Made by a program: the position numbers and the translations under genes. Positions 1-10,327 of a DNA stretch of 20,098 nucleotides are shown here, one piece after another (the first letter of the stretch is position 1; each line of letters starts with the position of its first letter). Location of the stretch: contig JAHBMJ010000560.1 of NCBI GenBank assembly GCA_018398765.1, forward strand, positions 1 to 20,098, read 5' to 3'. The notes below the pieces were generated by a model, which saw only the letters and a program-made list of their open reading frames with translations, was not told the origin of the DNA and searched no databases. This DNA is from Chromera velia (Eukaryota; Sar; Chromeraceae).

Positions 1-167
<167 letters not shown>

Positions 168-470
168 GGAGTGGGGGAATGGCGAGATAACGTGTATGGG
201 GTGGGGACACAAAGTCAGTGACACAGGAAGGAATCAGGATCGCATAGAAATAAAAAGTGTCTCCCTCCCTCCCGTGCCGTGTCTCTCCTCGATTCCCCAT
301 GCAGAGGCTCTCTCTTTTTGTTGTTCTACCGTGAGTGAGTGACTTCCCAACAACATGCGCCCCCCACCCCCCACTTCTCAGAAAGGAGCTACTTCCTTCC
401 TGACTGCAAATGATCACAGAGGAAAGGACACAACGATCACACATATGAAAATTCTCTCTCGCGATGATGT
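168..470. other. non-coding flank downstream of the PH-domain gene
   Basis: About 300 bases between the GA array and the stop codon of the minus-strand PH-domain gene. I see no coding signal. It probably contains the 3' UTR and polyadenylation site of that gene, but no clear AATAAA is visible on the minus strand. C-rich patches (about 358-372) and CT-rich patches (about 261-315) are present. Confidence 0.5.
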
Positions 471-3068
471 TCACTCCACTGCGCTGCACTGACCCTCCTG
501 AAGATCAGGGAAGCAGCCCATCGTCAGTTCTTCTCTGGAGGCCCTGAACGATTTCATCACCTCCACGGTGTACAGAACCCTTTCTCTAGCCCTCCTGGGC
601 TGAGGAGGCTTCCTGGGGGGGTCGCCTGCGTGCAAAGAAAAATAGTGGGGTGGGTTCATGGTCAGGACAGGATTCTTTGAAAAGGTGCTTTCGTCACTTC
701 AGTGGAAGTGACAGCCGACAGAACTTGAGAGAAAAAAGAGGGGAAGATCGAGATGAGACGCAGGGGGAGTGAAACTGTACACTTGTAGGTTCCTCTGCTG
801 TTTGAGCACCTTTGCCGAATGCTCCACCGAGAGGAAACTTGGTTTCATTTACACCGATGAGCCTGTAATGTTGCGTCTTCCTCTGTTGTTGCGATAACGG
901 ATGTGTACAGACAAAAAGGTGGAGTTTGCGGACCTCTAACAAGGCTGCTTGGAAGGGGGAAATGCAGCGAAGGAGAGGAAAGGAAAGGAAAGGAAAGGAA
1001 AGGAGAGAGAAGAGACTCACGCACCGGAACGTTCTCTGGCGACTGCCGCTGCCCCTCCAAGTCCCATCCCCTCCCCTCCTGTACCGGTAGGAGACTGAGG
1101 AACTGCAGGGCGGTGCGGAAGGAGCCTTGTTCCTCCCAGATCCTCTCTCTCTCTGCCTCTGGTCGACACGTAAAGGCCCCCGTGCTGGTGCTGGGGGGGC
1201 ATCGGCATACCCCCAATCCTTCGTCTGTGGTCTTCTGGCGCTGGAGGGAGAAGGGGGGCCCCTGGATTCGTGACTGACCGCATACTCACACCCATCGAGT
1301 ACACACTGTCTGTATCCCCATCCTCGCTGGCAGCCGCAGGAGCTGCAGCCCCCCCCCGTGGACCACGTCGCGCTGCAGCCCCTCTCTGTTGTTGCGCGTA
1401 CACTGCGGCAGCGCTTTGGTTGAGCTGTGGAGGCCCTCCGGGTGTGACGTCTGATGGCTTTCGGACAACAGTACCCTGTGAAGAAGGAGGGGGAGAAAGA
1501 CGGTTCAAGTCATTCATAAGGGCAAAAGCAAAGAAGTTCCAACCAAGCGAGTGCAGAGGGGAGTGAGATGGAGAAGCGAGGGAAAGGAGAAGAGACTGCA
1601 TTCTGAGGAATCACACTTATTGTTTGCGCATTCGCAATCCAGGAAGAACCTCAAGAGGGCACAGCGAAAGCGGGAGCAAGAGGTCTGCGAAGGACAGAGG
1701 GGCAAAGAGAAGGTCCCAAAGAGCATATCCAAACACGTTTTCAGACTTTCCGCTCTCTCTTGCCGCAAACGCTCACAGAGAGAGGCATATGCATAAAATG
1801 CGTCACGCTCATTCGTGCAGCGCAATTTCAGGAAAGGCACGAAAGTGATGTTTCTTTCCTACCGTCGGCACTTTGTCTCTCCCAGCTGCTCCCTCCATCA
1901 TCTGTTTTGCCATCTCCTTCATTTGCGCCTCTTTCTCCTTCGCAGCCTTCATCACAAGTTTTGCCTCTCTTGCCTGCATCAGTCGCTGCTTCTGTTCTGC
2001 TGCACGGGCACAGTCCAAGGGAGGCACGGGGACTCCCTTCTTCGGCACTTCCACCGGTTGTTCTGCCTCGCCGGAAGTCTGACGCCGGATGTTTCCACAG
2101 ACAGCGACGGTCGACTGGTTGTCCCTACCCTTCTCGCGCTTTTGCCTGTAATTCAGCTGGGCGGGAGGAGGGCGAAACGACTCGCCAGTCACTGAGCAGA
2201 GCAGAGTCTCTAGAACCACCCAGCAGCGTTCATATTCGGCCTGCAGTTTGTTTGCATGAAACGGAAAGAAGGGTGAACAACACGGGAGGGAAAACTCGAA
2301 CCGGGCTCCGACATCTTTTGGACTCGCTCCTCCATTGCCACTATCATCCACTGCCCGCCAAGCTGCCTGCCAGCTTGTCTTTTTTCCGTGTTCATGTGTA
2401 GGCGTGTGAGAAAAAGAGATCCGTGGATCGATACTGCACACTGACCGGAGTCTTGACGCAGAGCTGTAGTTTCCTGTGTTTGCTGCTTTTCTCCTCCTCT
2501 CTGACATATTCCAACTCGATCAGGAACCACTTGTCTCTCGGAAATGAGGTGGCACAGGGAGCGTCCTTGAAAGGAAAAGACTTGGGGACGTGTAGACGAC
2601 GAAATCCAGAGACCTCAACTGCAATCCTCTCTCACAAGGGGCAACGGAAGGCGAAAGTCTCTTGTACTATGATGGTGAGAAAGCACGAACGCACAAGAAC
2701 GACCACTTTCGCGACTAGGTTGATTCTGGTTGGTTGAGAGAAGAAAAGACCTGGATACGTGTGCAGAGACGGGCCAAAGAAAACAAAAAAGGGAAAGAAA
2801 CGACCGGCGGATCTTCTGGTGGAGTTGGGATTGACCGCGTTTCGCTTTTTTTCTTCGTGGGACAGTCTTGTGATTGGGCACAAAATGTGAAATTCAAGGC
2901 AGGCGCACCTGATTTGCTAACTTCGAAGGCATCCGTCTTTGCCCAGGCCAGATTCGTGTGGTCCTCATTCAGTTTGAAGCTCCGCCAGTGGGTTGCCCCA
3001 TCCTGAAACTTATACCACCTGACCCCGGCTTTTGCCTCCTCAATGCAAGAAGACTTGAGGTCCTCCAT
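471..3068 (-). CDS. PH-domain protein with charged helix and Pro/Gly/Ala-rich tail (5 exons)
   Basis: Not assigned to a named family. Exons in coding order: 3068-2909, 2618-2446, 2240-1863, 1475-1025, 625-471, giving about 438 aa. Phases agree at all four junctions. Donors are GTGCGC, GTCAGT, GTAGGA and GTGCGT; acceptors are TGCAG, TGCAG, CACAG and GCAG. Residues ~10-130 look like a pleckstrin-homology domain: WYKFQDG and WRSFKL, then LAWAK, the strand IELEYV, and a closing helix YERCWVVLETLL with the conserved Trp at residue 118. PH domains bind phosphoinositides or proteins at membranes. Residues ~190-227 form a charged, Ala/Lys/Glu/Met-rich helix, probably coiled coil. Exon 4 is low complexity and likely disordered. 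An in-frame TAA lies four codons upstream of the ATG. Exon 2 could instead begin at 2630, which keeps frame, adds four residues and fits a PH strand slightly better, but uses a GAG acceptor. Exon 4 holds an internal GTGAGT near 1290, so a further intron is possible. Confidence 0.7.
976..1004. repeat. (GGAAA)n pentanucleotide repeat in intron 4 of the PH gene
   Basis: Five to six tandem copies of GGAAA on the plus strand. They form a TTTCC pyrimidine tract in the gene's sense, just downstream of the intron 4 donor at 1024. Confidence 0.9.
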
Positions 3069-4098
3069 CCTACCACCTTAGATAAGTGAGTGTCTTGTGC
3101 TCAAGAAGTAGCTCGGAGAGAAGACCCTCGAGCCCAAAAAAACACCCTCACTGGATGAATGCTCAAAGTATCCAAGGTCAACACGATGAGTTGCTGGATC
3201 AATTCAAGAAAAGATCTGTCTCCACAATGTGCAGAACGCGACTGCAACAACTTTAAGTGGAGGACTATACGGAAGTCTTCAAACGCTATGAGATGGGACA
3301 AGTTCGATCGTCAGAGCAAAGAGTACAATAGAAAAACAAGGACGCCTTTCTTTATGCCTCCTTCTGTGTCAATCAAGAGAAAACCACCCAAGTCAGTCTT
3401 GTCAGACAGATGCAGCAGACTGATCGTTTTCCTCGAGTGCATGTTGCTGTTTGGGCATCCGACCGATAGAAAATTTTCTTCCAAAAAAAGTGGCGGCGTG
3501 TTTGTTATTCCTCGGATGGCTCAAGAGCTTCAAAAACCGAAATTTCGGCTCTTGCCCACGTGCAGGTGTCTAAGAAATTTATGTTCTTTTTTCTTTTCGT
3601 GGTTTGGGCCCTCTGAGAGACTGCGTTGCGAATTAAGTGCCTTGTGCAACAGTCTGCCAAAATGAGGTCAGAAAAAGTCGAGAGACGGTGCATGTCACAG
3701 TGCCGCAGGCCGGCGGAGACGGCTCTTCTGGCATCTTCTGGCTTTGTGCCACGTACAGTATCGTACAGTACAATGTTAATATGTTCAATCTGCATGATGC
3801 TCTCTCGAATCAGACACTCGATCCTTACCGACATTCCAACCTTTGCGTCAATCAAGCCTTTGAGTGGTCAGGAGTGCATGGCAATCGGACGATCGTGCGT
3901 AGATGTACGTAGGTGTGCTTTCCGGACTTCATACGTTTCTCACGCTTTGTCCGGTCCCAGAGAACCACTGCGCAAAAACTCGTACTCAGGTGACATTACG
4001 GGGTCGAGAGTGTGGCATTTGAGCGTCTGCATCACGACAGGATTGAGTGCGAGCAAGATTTTTCGTGAAGTCAAACAGCGAAGAGGATAGAGGAGAAG
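3069..4098. promoter_or_regulatory. divergent intergenic region between PH-domain gene and folD
   Basis: About 1,030 bases separate the start codons of two genes transcribed away from each other, so both promoters and 5' UTRs should lie here. No TATA box or other known element can be named with confidence. Open frames exist on both strands (3159-3665 plus, 3505-3855 minus), but their translations show no recognisable domain and no splice-phase continuity with the neighbours. Confidence 0.45.
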
Positions 4099-5761
4099 AT
4101 GGCAGTGGGTGGGCTTCGACCTTCCTTGTTCCTCTGTCGTCTGAACGTGTGCCTCCTGTTCGCTCTTTTAAGCGGCCAGGCAACCGTCCCTCCTCTATCA
4201 GTAAGTTTTCTTGCCTCTTGTGCCGGGCTGTTGAATTTCTAGTCGTGAGGACGAGAGTGCACATCCGAGTCATCTCCCGCCCCGTCTCTTGTCATTCACC
4301 CTCTGCTGCTTGCAGGGCCACATCCTCTTGTTTGTCACTCCCAGTTCCCCGGAACAGGGGTGGCATCAGAGGACTCCCAAGAGCTTCACGGTTGTACAAG
4401 CTCAGGAGCCCACACTATCTGGTTCCGTCTCTGGTTTTCTTTCGGGGGTTCAGGAGAAGAGAGGCGTGGGGGGGTTGGGGGGCCTGGGGCAACGGACGGG
4501 AGCAGGGCAGGTGGAGAGGTCGAAACCGTTCATCCGAGACGGAAATGTTATTGACGGAAAGGCGGTGGCAGCGGCAGTGCGTGCAGAGGTGAGAGCGGAC
4601 ATCGAGGCCAGGTTGCGGAATGGGAAGTTTTATCGGAATCCGTCTCTTGCCGTGGTGCTTGTCGGAAATCGGACAGACAGTGCGACGTATGTGCGCATGA
4701 AGGATCGCGCAGCCTCAGAGGTCGGGATCGAATCGAATGTCTATCGCATGCCGGAATCTGCATCACAGGACGATCTGATGGCTCTTGTGCGAAGGTTGAA
4801 CGCGAACTTGACAGTCGACGGTCTTTTGATTCAGCTTCCTCTTCCAGATCATATGGACGAGAACGTCTGTCTGTCCGCCATTGCAGTTGAGAAGGACGTA
4901 GACGGATTGCATCCTTCGAACGTCGGTAATCTGGTTCTCCGGAATCTACCTTTTCCGGGAATGGGTATGGGGGGGGGAGGGGGCGTTGAGGGGTTGGAAG
5001 AGGCCCTTGATCGTGCTGGCTGTATGTTCAAGCCGTGTACGCCTTTTGGGTCCGTTGAATTGTTGAAGAGATGCGGGGTGCAGTTAGAAGGTAAAAGTGC
5101 AGTTGTGCTGGGGAGAAGTCGTCACGTGGGGCTCCCCACGGCCCTGTTATTGGGTCAGGAGAACGCCACGGTGTCGCTTCTTCATAGCAGGTCGAGCGAG
5201 CATGCCACCAAAATGCTCATTCGGGAAGCAGACATAATTGTTGCTGCGATGGGTCGTGCTGGGTTTGTCAAGGGGGGGATGGTCAAAGAGGGTGCAGTTG
5301 TGGTGGACGTGGGGATTAACCCCGTCCCAGATCCGTCCAAGAAAGCTGGGTACAGACTTGTGGGAGATGTAGAATTCGAGGAAGTCAAGGCGCATGCGGG
5401 GCTGATCACTCCAGTGCCGGGGGGGGTGGGGCCCATGACAGTGGCTATGTTGATGGTGAATACATTAACATCTTCGAAGAGACGGCAGTCGAACCCTTTG
5501 TTGCGTGCGGCAGAGGCAGAGGGATGGGAGTGGGAAGATGACCCCGGAAGGCGTCTGAGTCGTCTGTCTGAAATAGAAAAGAGAAGGAGACGGAAAATGT
5601 TGCGTGTGCGCGAGGACGGGTCGATGGATTTGAGGAGAGAAGGAATTGCTGCAGCCATAGCCTCTGCGCTCACCGCTGCGCTCACTTTGAATGCCGGTCC
5701 CGCTGCGGCTGGTCTGGTAGATTTGTGGGAGCTCATCAGACTGGCGCTTCCATTCATTTAG
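4099..5761 (+). CDS. folD: plastid-targeted bifunctional methylenetetrahydrofolate dehydrogenase / cyclohydrolase
   Basis: FolD oxidises 5,10-methylene-THF with NADP+ to 5,10-methenyl-THF and hydrolyses that to 10-formyl-THF (family knowledge). Exons 4099-4200 and 4316-5761 encode 515 aa; donor TCA|GTAAGT, acceptor TTGCAG, phase 0. An in-frame TGA at 4066-4068 precedes the first ATG. Residues 1-28 form an ER signal peptide with core VCLLFALL. Residues ~29-100 are Ser/Thr/Gly-rich and transit-like. This bipartite leader is typical of proteins sent to complex plastids. The catalytic core spans ~106-417 and has Y159 and K163 of TYVRMK, DGLLIQLPLP, KDVDGLHPSNVG, the nucleotide site VVLGRSRHVGLP, VVVDVGINP and TPVPGGVGPMTVAML. 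A Gly-rich insert of roughly 20-25 residues (~246-272) precedes CTPFG. About 98 extra residues follow the core: a basic linker, then a hydrophobic segment at ~477-505. Plastid targeting is inferred; the enzyme identity is firm. Confidence 0.93.
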
Positions 5762-7296
5762 CAGTAGTAGTAGCTACAGCACAATTGTTTGTCACCATGC
5801 AACAGCTATAGCGCAAGCTCCGCAACGGCCAGTTGCAGTCATATTCCTAAATAATAGGCTGAATTTCTTTTCTTAATCAATTGTTTCTTGTTTTACCTTC
5901 GATTTCTCAATTAGCTCTATATTTAAGTTATCATACTAGATATTCAAGTTATAGCTTCTACAAAGGATTAGGGCTAGGCTCCCCATATCAAAAAAAAAAA
6001 AAAAAAAAAAGGCTAAAAACCTAGCTAATTAGTTTTTTTTTTTTTTATTTTCTAGAACAACACTTGAACAACTGTTGTTTGGGGTCACGGTGTTGCACAA
6101 TGCACAAGTGTTGTTTAGAAGAAAAAAAAAAGAAAAAAAGAAAATCAAAAATTAATTTTAGGCAATTACTTTTTTTTTTAAATATATATGGGGAGCCTAG
6201 GATAAGGGTATATCACTGGCAAATTCAGAGAAGGATTCTGATTCAATCCTAGATTCTATCTAAGTGATAAGTGATTTATATTGGAGCCCTTAAGTACTAG
6301 TACGGTCACCGTTTTACCACGGAAGAGAATTTAAGTGAATTAGGTAAAAAGGTACGTAGGTTTAAATATTGGAGTACCTTGTAGATTTGGGTCTAAGCCG
6401 GTTAAAGAAGGTTTTATTTTCAGTGGTTAAACCTCGGGTTCTAGCTCGGGTTAAACCAGGCTAGAAAATAGGCTAGAAACCACGTTTTGCCCTCAGGACT
6501 CATGAGGGAGTAGATGTCATGGTTATAGTAAATATAAATTCGAAGCTAAACTAGAAGCTAAATATAAACACCGGCATTACACCGCAGTCAGTATCGGGGC
6601 TTATCTATGCTATGTACCTAGCTATGTACCAAGTATCTAGGGCACTATCCTATTTTAAACCTATAGCGAGGAACTCCAACCCTGGGGCATTTTAATTGAC
6701 TGTGAAATTTAATTTTAGATTTGATTATTCCTAGGATTATCAATATGAGCTCAATGACAGACGGACCTGAGATAGTTGGTTTTCGAGTTGGTTTGTTTAC
6801 TTAATTCACCTTACGATTGGTCAGCTTTCAAAAACACACTCTCAAACTTTACATCAGCCACCCAAGTCACTGGCACTTATTTCCATCCACTTACTTTTTC
6901 TTCTTCTTTCCCTTCTTCTTCCCTCCCACCGCAATCGCTATGGCCTCGTGGGTAGCGAGAGGAACACGTTCCGAAACGACAACCTGCACGCACATAGGCA
7001 TAAACGCCGCGACAATCACCATCGTCCTCGAATGCTCATACGTGCACAGAGGATGTGTGTTTGCGAATCCCTTTCGCCCCCAATCATGAAACTCCTCTCA
7101 AGACAAGAAAAGAAAAAACAAAGAGATGCATTCCAACAAGACAATGAGTACGAGGAACACCTGCACCTTTAAACATTCCCCCTTCTTTACGCGCTACGGC
7201 CAGTCGGCAATCACCTAATCAAACGACTAAAAGAAGTTGCTCCGTGCTCTCGGGAGTTTAGTTTTTGGTTGCTGCCGCTGTCTTGTAGCAAAGAGG
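5762..7296. other. AT-rich intergenic region between convergent folD and LRR genes
   Basis: The 3' ends of folD (plus) and the LRR gene (minus) face each other across 1.5 kb. From about 5850 to 6830 the base composition is clearly more AT-rich than in the flanking genes, with long A and T runs and short direct repeats such as CTCGGGTT (twice near 6432-6455) and CTATGTACC (twice near 6610-6630). The foldback element at 5974-6200 lies inside. I see no convincing gene. A CT-rich stretch with short ORFs at 6817-7172 has no recognisable domain. Confidence 0.6.
5974..6200. mobile_element. foldback / MITE-like inverted-repeat element (227 bp)
   Basis: The left end begins CTAGGCTCCCCATAT (from 5974) and the right end is its inverted copy, ATATGGGGAGCCTAG (to 6200). 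Inside, an A-run and T-run on the left face a matching A-run and T-run on the right. A second inverted pair, TCTAGAACAACACTTG (left) and CAAGTGTTGTTTAGA (right), brackets a loop of roughly 40 bases. Almost the whole element can fold into one long imperfect hairpin. It has no coding capacity, as expected for a non-autonomous element. A target-site duplication is not clear: the flanks ATTAGGG and GATAAGGG are only similar when one is reverse-complemented, so the terminal repeat may extend slightly further. Confidence 0.7.
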
Positions 7297-7731
7297 TCAC
7301 GAGGATGCAAGCATTGACTCCGTGCAGCAGCACTGTTGGAAAGGCCACAGAAAGAAAGAGAAAAGGAAAAAAAGAAAGAAGTAAGGAAGCAAGGAAGCAA
7401 GCCGCGAGAGCGGAAAAGAAGGACAGAGGGAAGGTAGGGAGGAGGAAAAGCGGCCGCCAGCAGAAACCCACACAGACAAAGAAACCCAAAGAAGGAAACT
7501 GACTGACCTTCTGCAGGTGCGAGTTCCCCAGAATGCCCGCGAGAAGCTGTTGTGCCCCTGCGTCGCTGAATGCGTTGTCGAGAAGAGTGTAGCTCTCGAT
7601 GGACTGCAGGCAGGTGCGCGGAAAAATAGGATCGAGTCAGATAGAGTGAGACAATGGTTGGCAAAGAGAGCAGTAGACAGGGTAAGGGGGGGAGAGAGTT
7701 TGTGGGTGAGCGTCGATGTCACTGCTTAAGG

Positions 7732-7766
<35 letters not shown>

Positions 7767-10327
7767 GAGGCGAGAGTCACTGACAGGGAGGTGAGGAGAG
7801 GAGGGGGGTAAAGGCAACACGTTTCCAGTTTGCTGCATGTGCTGACCGTATTGTGCTGAAAGAGATACTGAAATGCGTTGATGACGTCCTCCGTCTCTCC
7901 AAATTTGTTCCCCGACAGGTCCAGAGACTTCAGGGCCTTTGCGCGTCTGCATCCCCTCAGGAACTGCACAGAGAAACCGGCAAAGACCCGATTGAAGGGA
8001 AAAAGATCGACAGTCCAAGGAGCTGTACCACGGATCATTCAGTAACAGGAATGGGAATGACGAAAACGAAAAACAGCAGAAGTGGAGCCTCTAGCAGCTA
8101 GCCAGACACAAATCTCAAGCACTCTCTCTCTCTCTCTCTCCCTCCCTCCCTCCCTCTCTCCCCCACACACACAGACACACACACACACACACACACACAC
8201 GCACGCACACCGAGAGAGGCAGGTAGGTGGTTGGGACGAGACTGAGAGAGGGAGAGAGAGACGCAGTTGGACAGAAAGACAGACAGAGGTCTATGATATA
8301 AACTTGCCACACTGCACCCTCTTTCTGCCTGTCTGACTGTCTGTCTGCCTGACTGACCTCAATCACCCCCTCCCTTCCGAGCTCGTTCCCCCTCAGGTTC
8401 ACGTCTGCCACCTGGGAGTTCACAAACATCAGAGCACGCCCCAGGGCAGAGGCCCCAGAGAACCCGATGCCGCAGTACTGCATTCATTCATGCATGCATG
8501 CAGGTTTGCCATACATACGCATGAATATGTCTTTCCTGACAGGCCGTTTGTTCGTCTACTCTGTATTCTTTTCTTGTCAATTTGGCTTTTCATCGATCAG
8601 ATGAACGGTTCTGCCCAGAGAGCCCCATGCCGCAAAGGGAGGAAGAAAGAAAGGGAAGAGGAATAGCACGCAAAAGACTTGTTTCTTAGATGGTCAGACA
8701 AACAAACAAGATGATGACTATTTCTGCGCAGTGGCGAATACATGGAGATGCCTCACAGACAGAGAGAGATGTTCAAGTCAGCACAGCCGCACAGAAACAG
8801 AAATGTCCAAAACGAAGAAAGGGGAAAGCGACCTCGACTTCTGGTTTGCTTCTTTGGCATCTTCTGTCTTCACGTTGTTTCCTTTTCATGTACTACATTT
8901 GACTGCTCTTCGTCTTCCCCACCCCCAACACAGCTTCCTGCCACAGTCCATTTGACCTGTTGTACACACAAACAGATGAACGCACTGACCCACCGACCCA
9001 CCGACCGACCTGTGCCGACAACTTCCTGAGCGTCCCATTGAGTGACAGGCCGTGTGCAATCCTCTCCATGCCCAGATCCCCGATGCAGTTGAAGTCCAGA
9101 CGCAGATAGAGGAGGTTCGGGTTTCCCCCAACTGAGAGCGTTTTCCCAAGAAACTCCCCGGCCAGAGCTGTCAAGCCGATGTCCACCATTTGCAGCTCCT
9201 GCACTGCAGGGGGGGGCTTGGCGTCCAGGTACACGCAGACAGACCTGCAGCAATTCGACAGAAAGGGAAGTGAACAAGGAAAGACAAGCACCGCCTTGAT
9301 CTGCAGGACTCTTCTAGGGAACTTCCAATGCAGACGAGATTTGACTCGGCCAACTTTTCTTCCTCCTGCATGCTTAACATGGTTCTCTTTGCCCTTTTCT
9401 GTTAAAAAAGAGTCTCTCTCTGATTTTCGACATGGGCCAACCTCGCAGCCTCGTCACCCCCTCCGCAGCGCCACAACCGAAGCGCCTTGATCTCCTGCAG
9501 AAAACAAGTAGGAGCTCAACAATAGGAGGTGAGAATTGACTTTCCACAGACGCAGTGTGTGATACGAAATGGGGGCAGAAACGATCAAGGTCAAGGGGGG
9601 ACAGGCACCCTGATAGGCTCAGTTGTGGACTTTCTGTTCTCTCTGTGATGGAATCAAGAGTCTGTGGTTAAAAGGGAGAAAGGGAAAAACCTGCGTGGCT
9701 GCGATCCTCCATACAAGAGAAACATGCAACAGGAATACAGAGACCCCACAGTGAATCGATGGTGGCTCGTTGCTATTTCTCTGTCGATGTAAGAGATGGA
9801 CTGTGCAATAGACTTTTTCACCTACTGAAGCAAATACTCTGAGAACATGAATGAACGTATACGTACGTTGTGTCCTGATTGTCGGAGGCCCAGCATGATG
9901 ACCCTGAATGCCATCTGGTTGAACTCGTCCGTGAAGTTCCATCCTTGCTTGAAGTCGTCACCCTTCTCGTCAATCTGCATGTGCATAGACGAAAGACAGA
10001 GTCGGAACATTCAGCTAGAGAGCAAAGCGGGTGCATGTTCATACATACATTTCTGCAACACTTGTGCAACATTAAAATATCTATGTTACATATACCCGAC
10101 TGACTCTGTTGTAGATTGGCTTCATGATCCTTTCGCAGTCTGGCAGCACTTCAAACTCCCGAGCTGCCTTCTTGTAACATCTCTGGAAGATCTGCAGGAA
10201 GGGGATGAAGAAGGGAATGTGCAGGCTGCGTAGCACGACTTGCGGCACTTTGGATCATACAGTAGGGTTAGCTCCGTACCTCAAAAGTGTCATTCTCATC
10301 CCCGCTCCCTTTCTTTTTTGGGGCCAT
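7297..10327 (-). CDS. leucine-rich repeat (RNI-like) protein, 9 exons
   Basis: Nine exons in coding order: 10327-10280, 10191-10105, 9974-9867, 9494-9442, 9244-9010, 8477-8358, 7963-7847, 7603-7508, 7332-7297, giving 299 aa. All junction phases agree; every intron is phase 0 except intron 4, which is phase 2. Residues 1-81 begin MAPKKKG and form a charged, helix-rich N-terminal part with no named domain. Residues ~82-288 hold leucine-rich repeats of the ribonuclease-inhibitor type, such as LLYLRLDFNCIGDLGMERIA, LKSLDLSGNKFGE and a NELGREGVIE segment. Such domains are protein-binding scaffolds; similar small ones occur in ciliary and regulatory proteins, but nothing here fixes a role. Exons 5-8 carry roughly one to three repeats each. 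The last exon is only 11 codons. It was chosen because a long pyrimidine tract precedes the AACAG acceptor; an alternative acceptor near 7272 would give seven different terminal residues. Confidence 0.8.
7733..7763. repeat. (TG)n microsatellite in intron 7 of the LRR gene
   Basis: About 15 uninterrupted TG units on the plus strand, lying inside the intron at 7604-7846. In the gene's sense this is a CA repeat. Confidence 0.95.
8121..8210. repeat. composite (CT)n-(CCCT)n-(AC)n microsatellite in intron 6 of the LRR gene
   Basis: A CT run, then CCCT tetranucleotides, then a long AC run with scattered G substitutions. It lies wholly in the intron at 7964-8357. More GA-rich and CAGA-rich sequence follows up to about 8345. 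Confidence 0.95.

Noticed and set aside
903-1566. Plus-strand and alternative-frame ORFs at 903-1277 and 1270-1566.
   Set aside because: They are antisense shadows of exon 4 and intron 4 of the PH-domain gene, created by GC-rich, purine-biased sequence.
3159-3855. ORFs of 168 aa (plus, 3159-3665) and 116 aa (minus, 3505-3855) between the divergent genes.
   Set aside because: They overlap on opposite strands, show no domain, and have no phase-compatible splice partners. They are probably chance frames in a promoter region.
6817-7172. Plus-strand ORFs of 90 and 74 aa in the gap between folD and the LRR gene.
   Set aside because: A Phe/Pro-rich run comes from a CT-rich tract; there is no domain, and the position fits the 3' flank of the minus-strand gene.
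7211-7489. Minus-strand 92-aa hydrophobic ORF (Phe/Leu-rich).
   Set aside because: It is the long pyrimidine tract of intron 8 of the LRR gene read as protein, covering the 3' splice site of the last exon.
8082-8336. ORFs crossing the CT/AC microsatellite.
   Set aside because: They are translations of simple repeats inside intron 6 of the LRR gene, flanked by phase-compatible exons.
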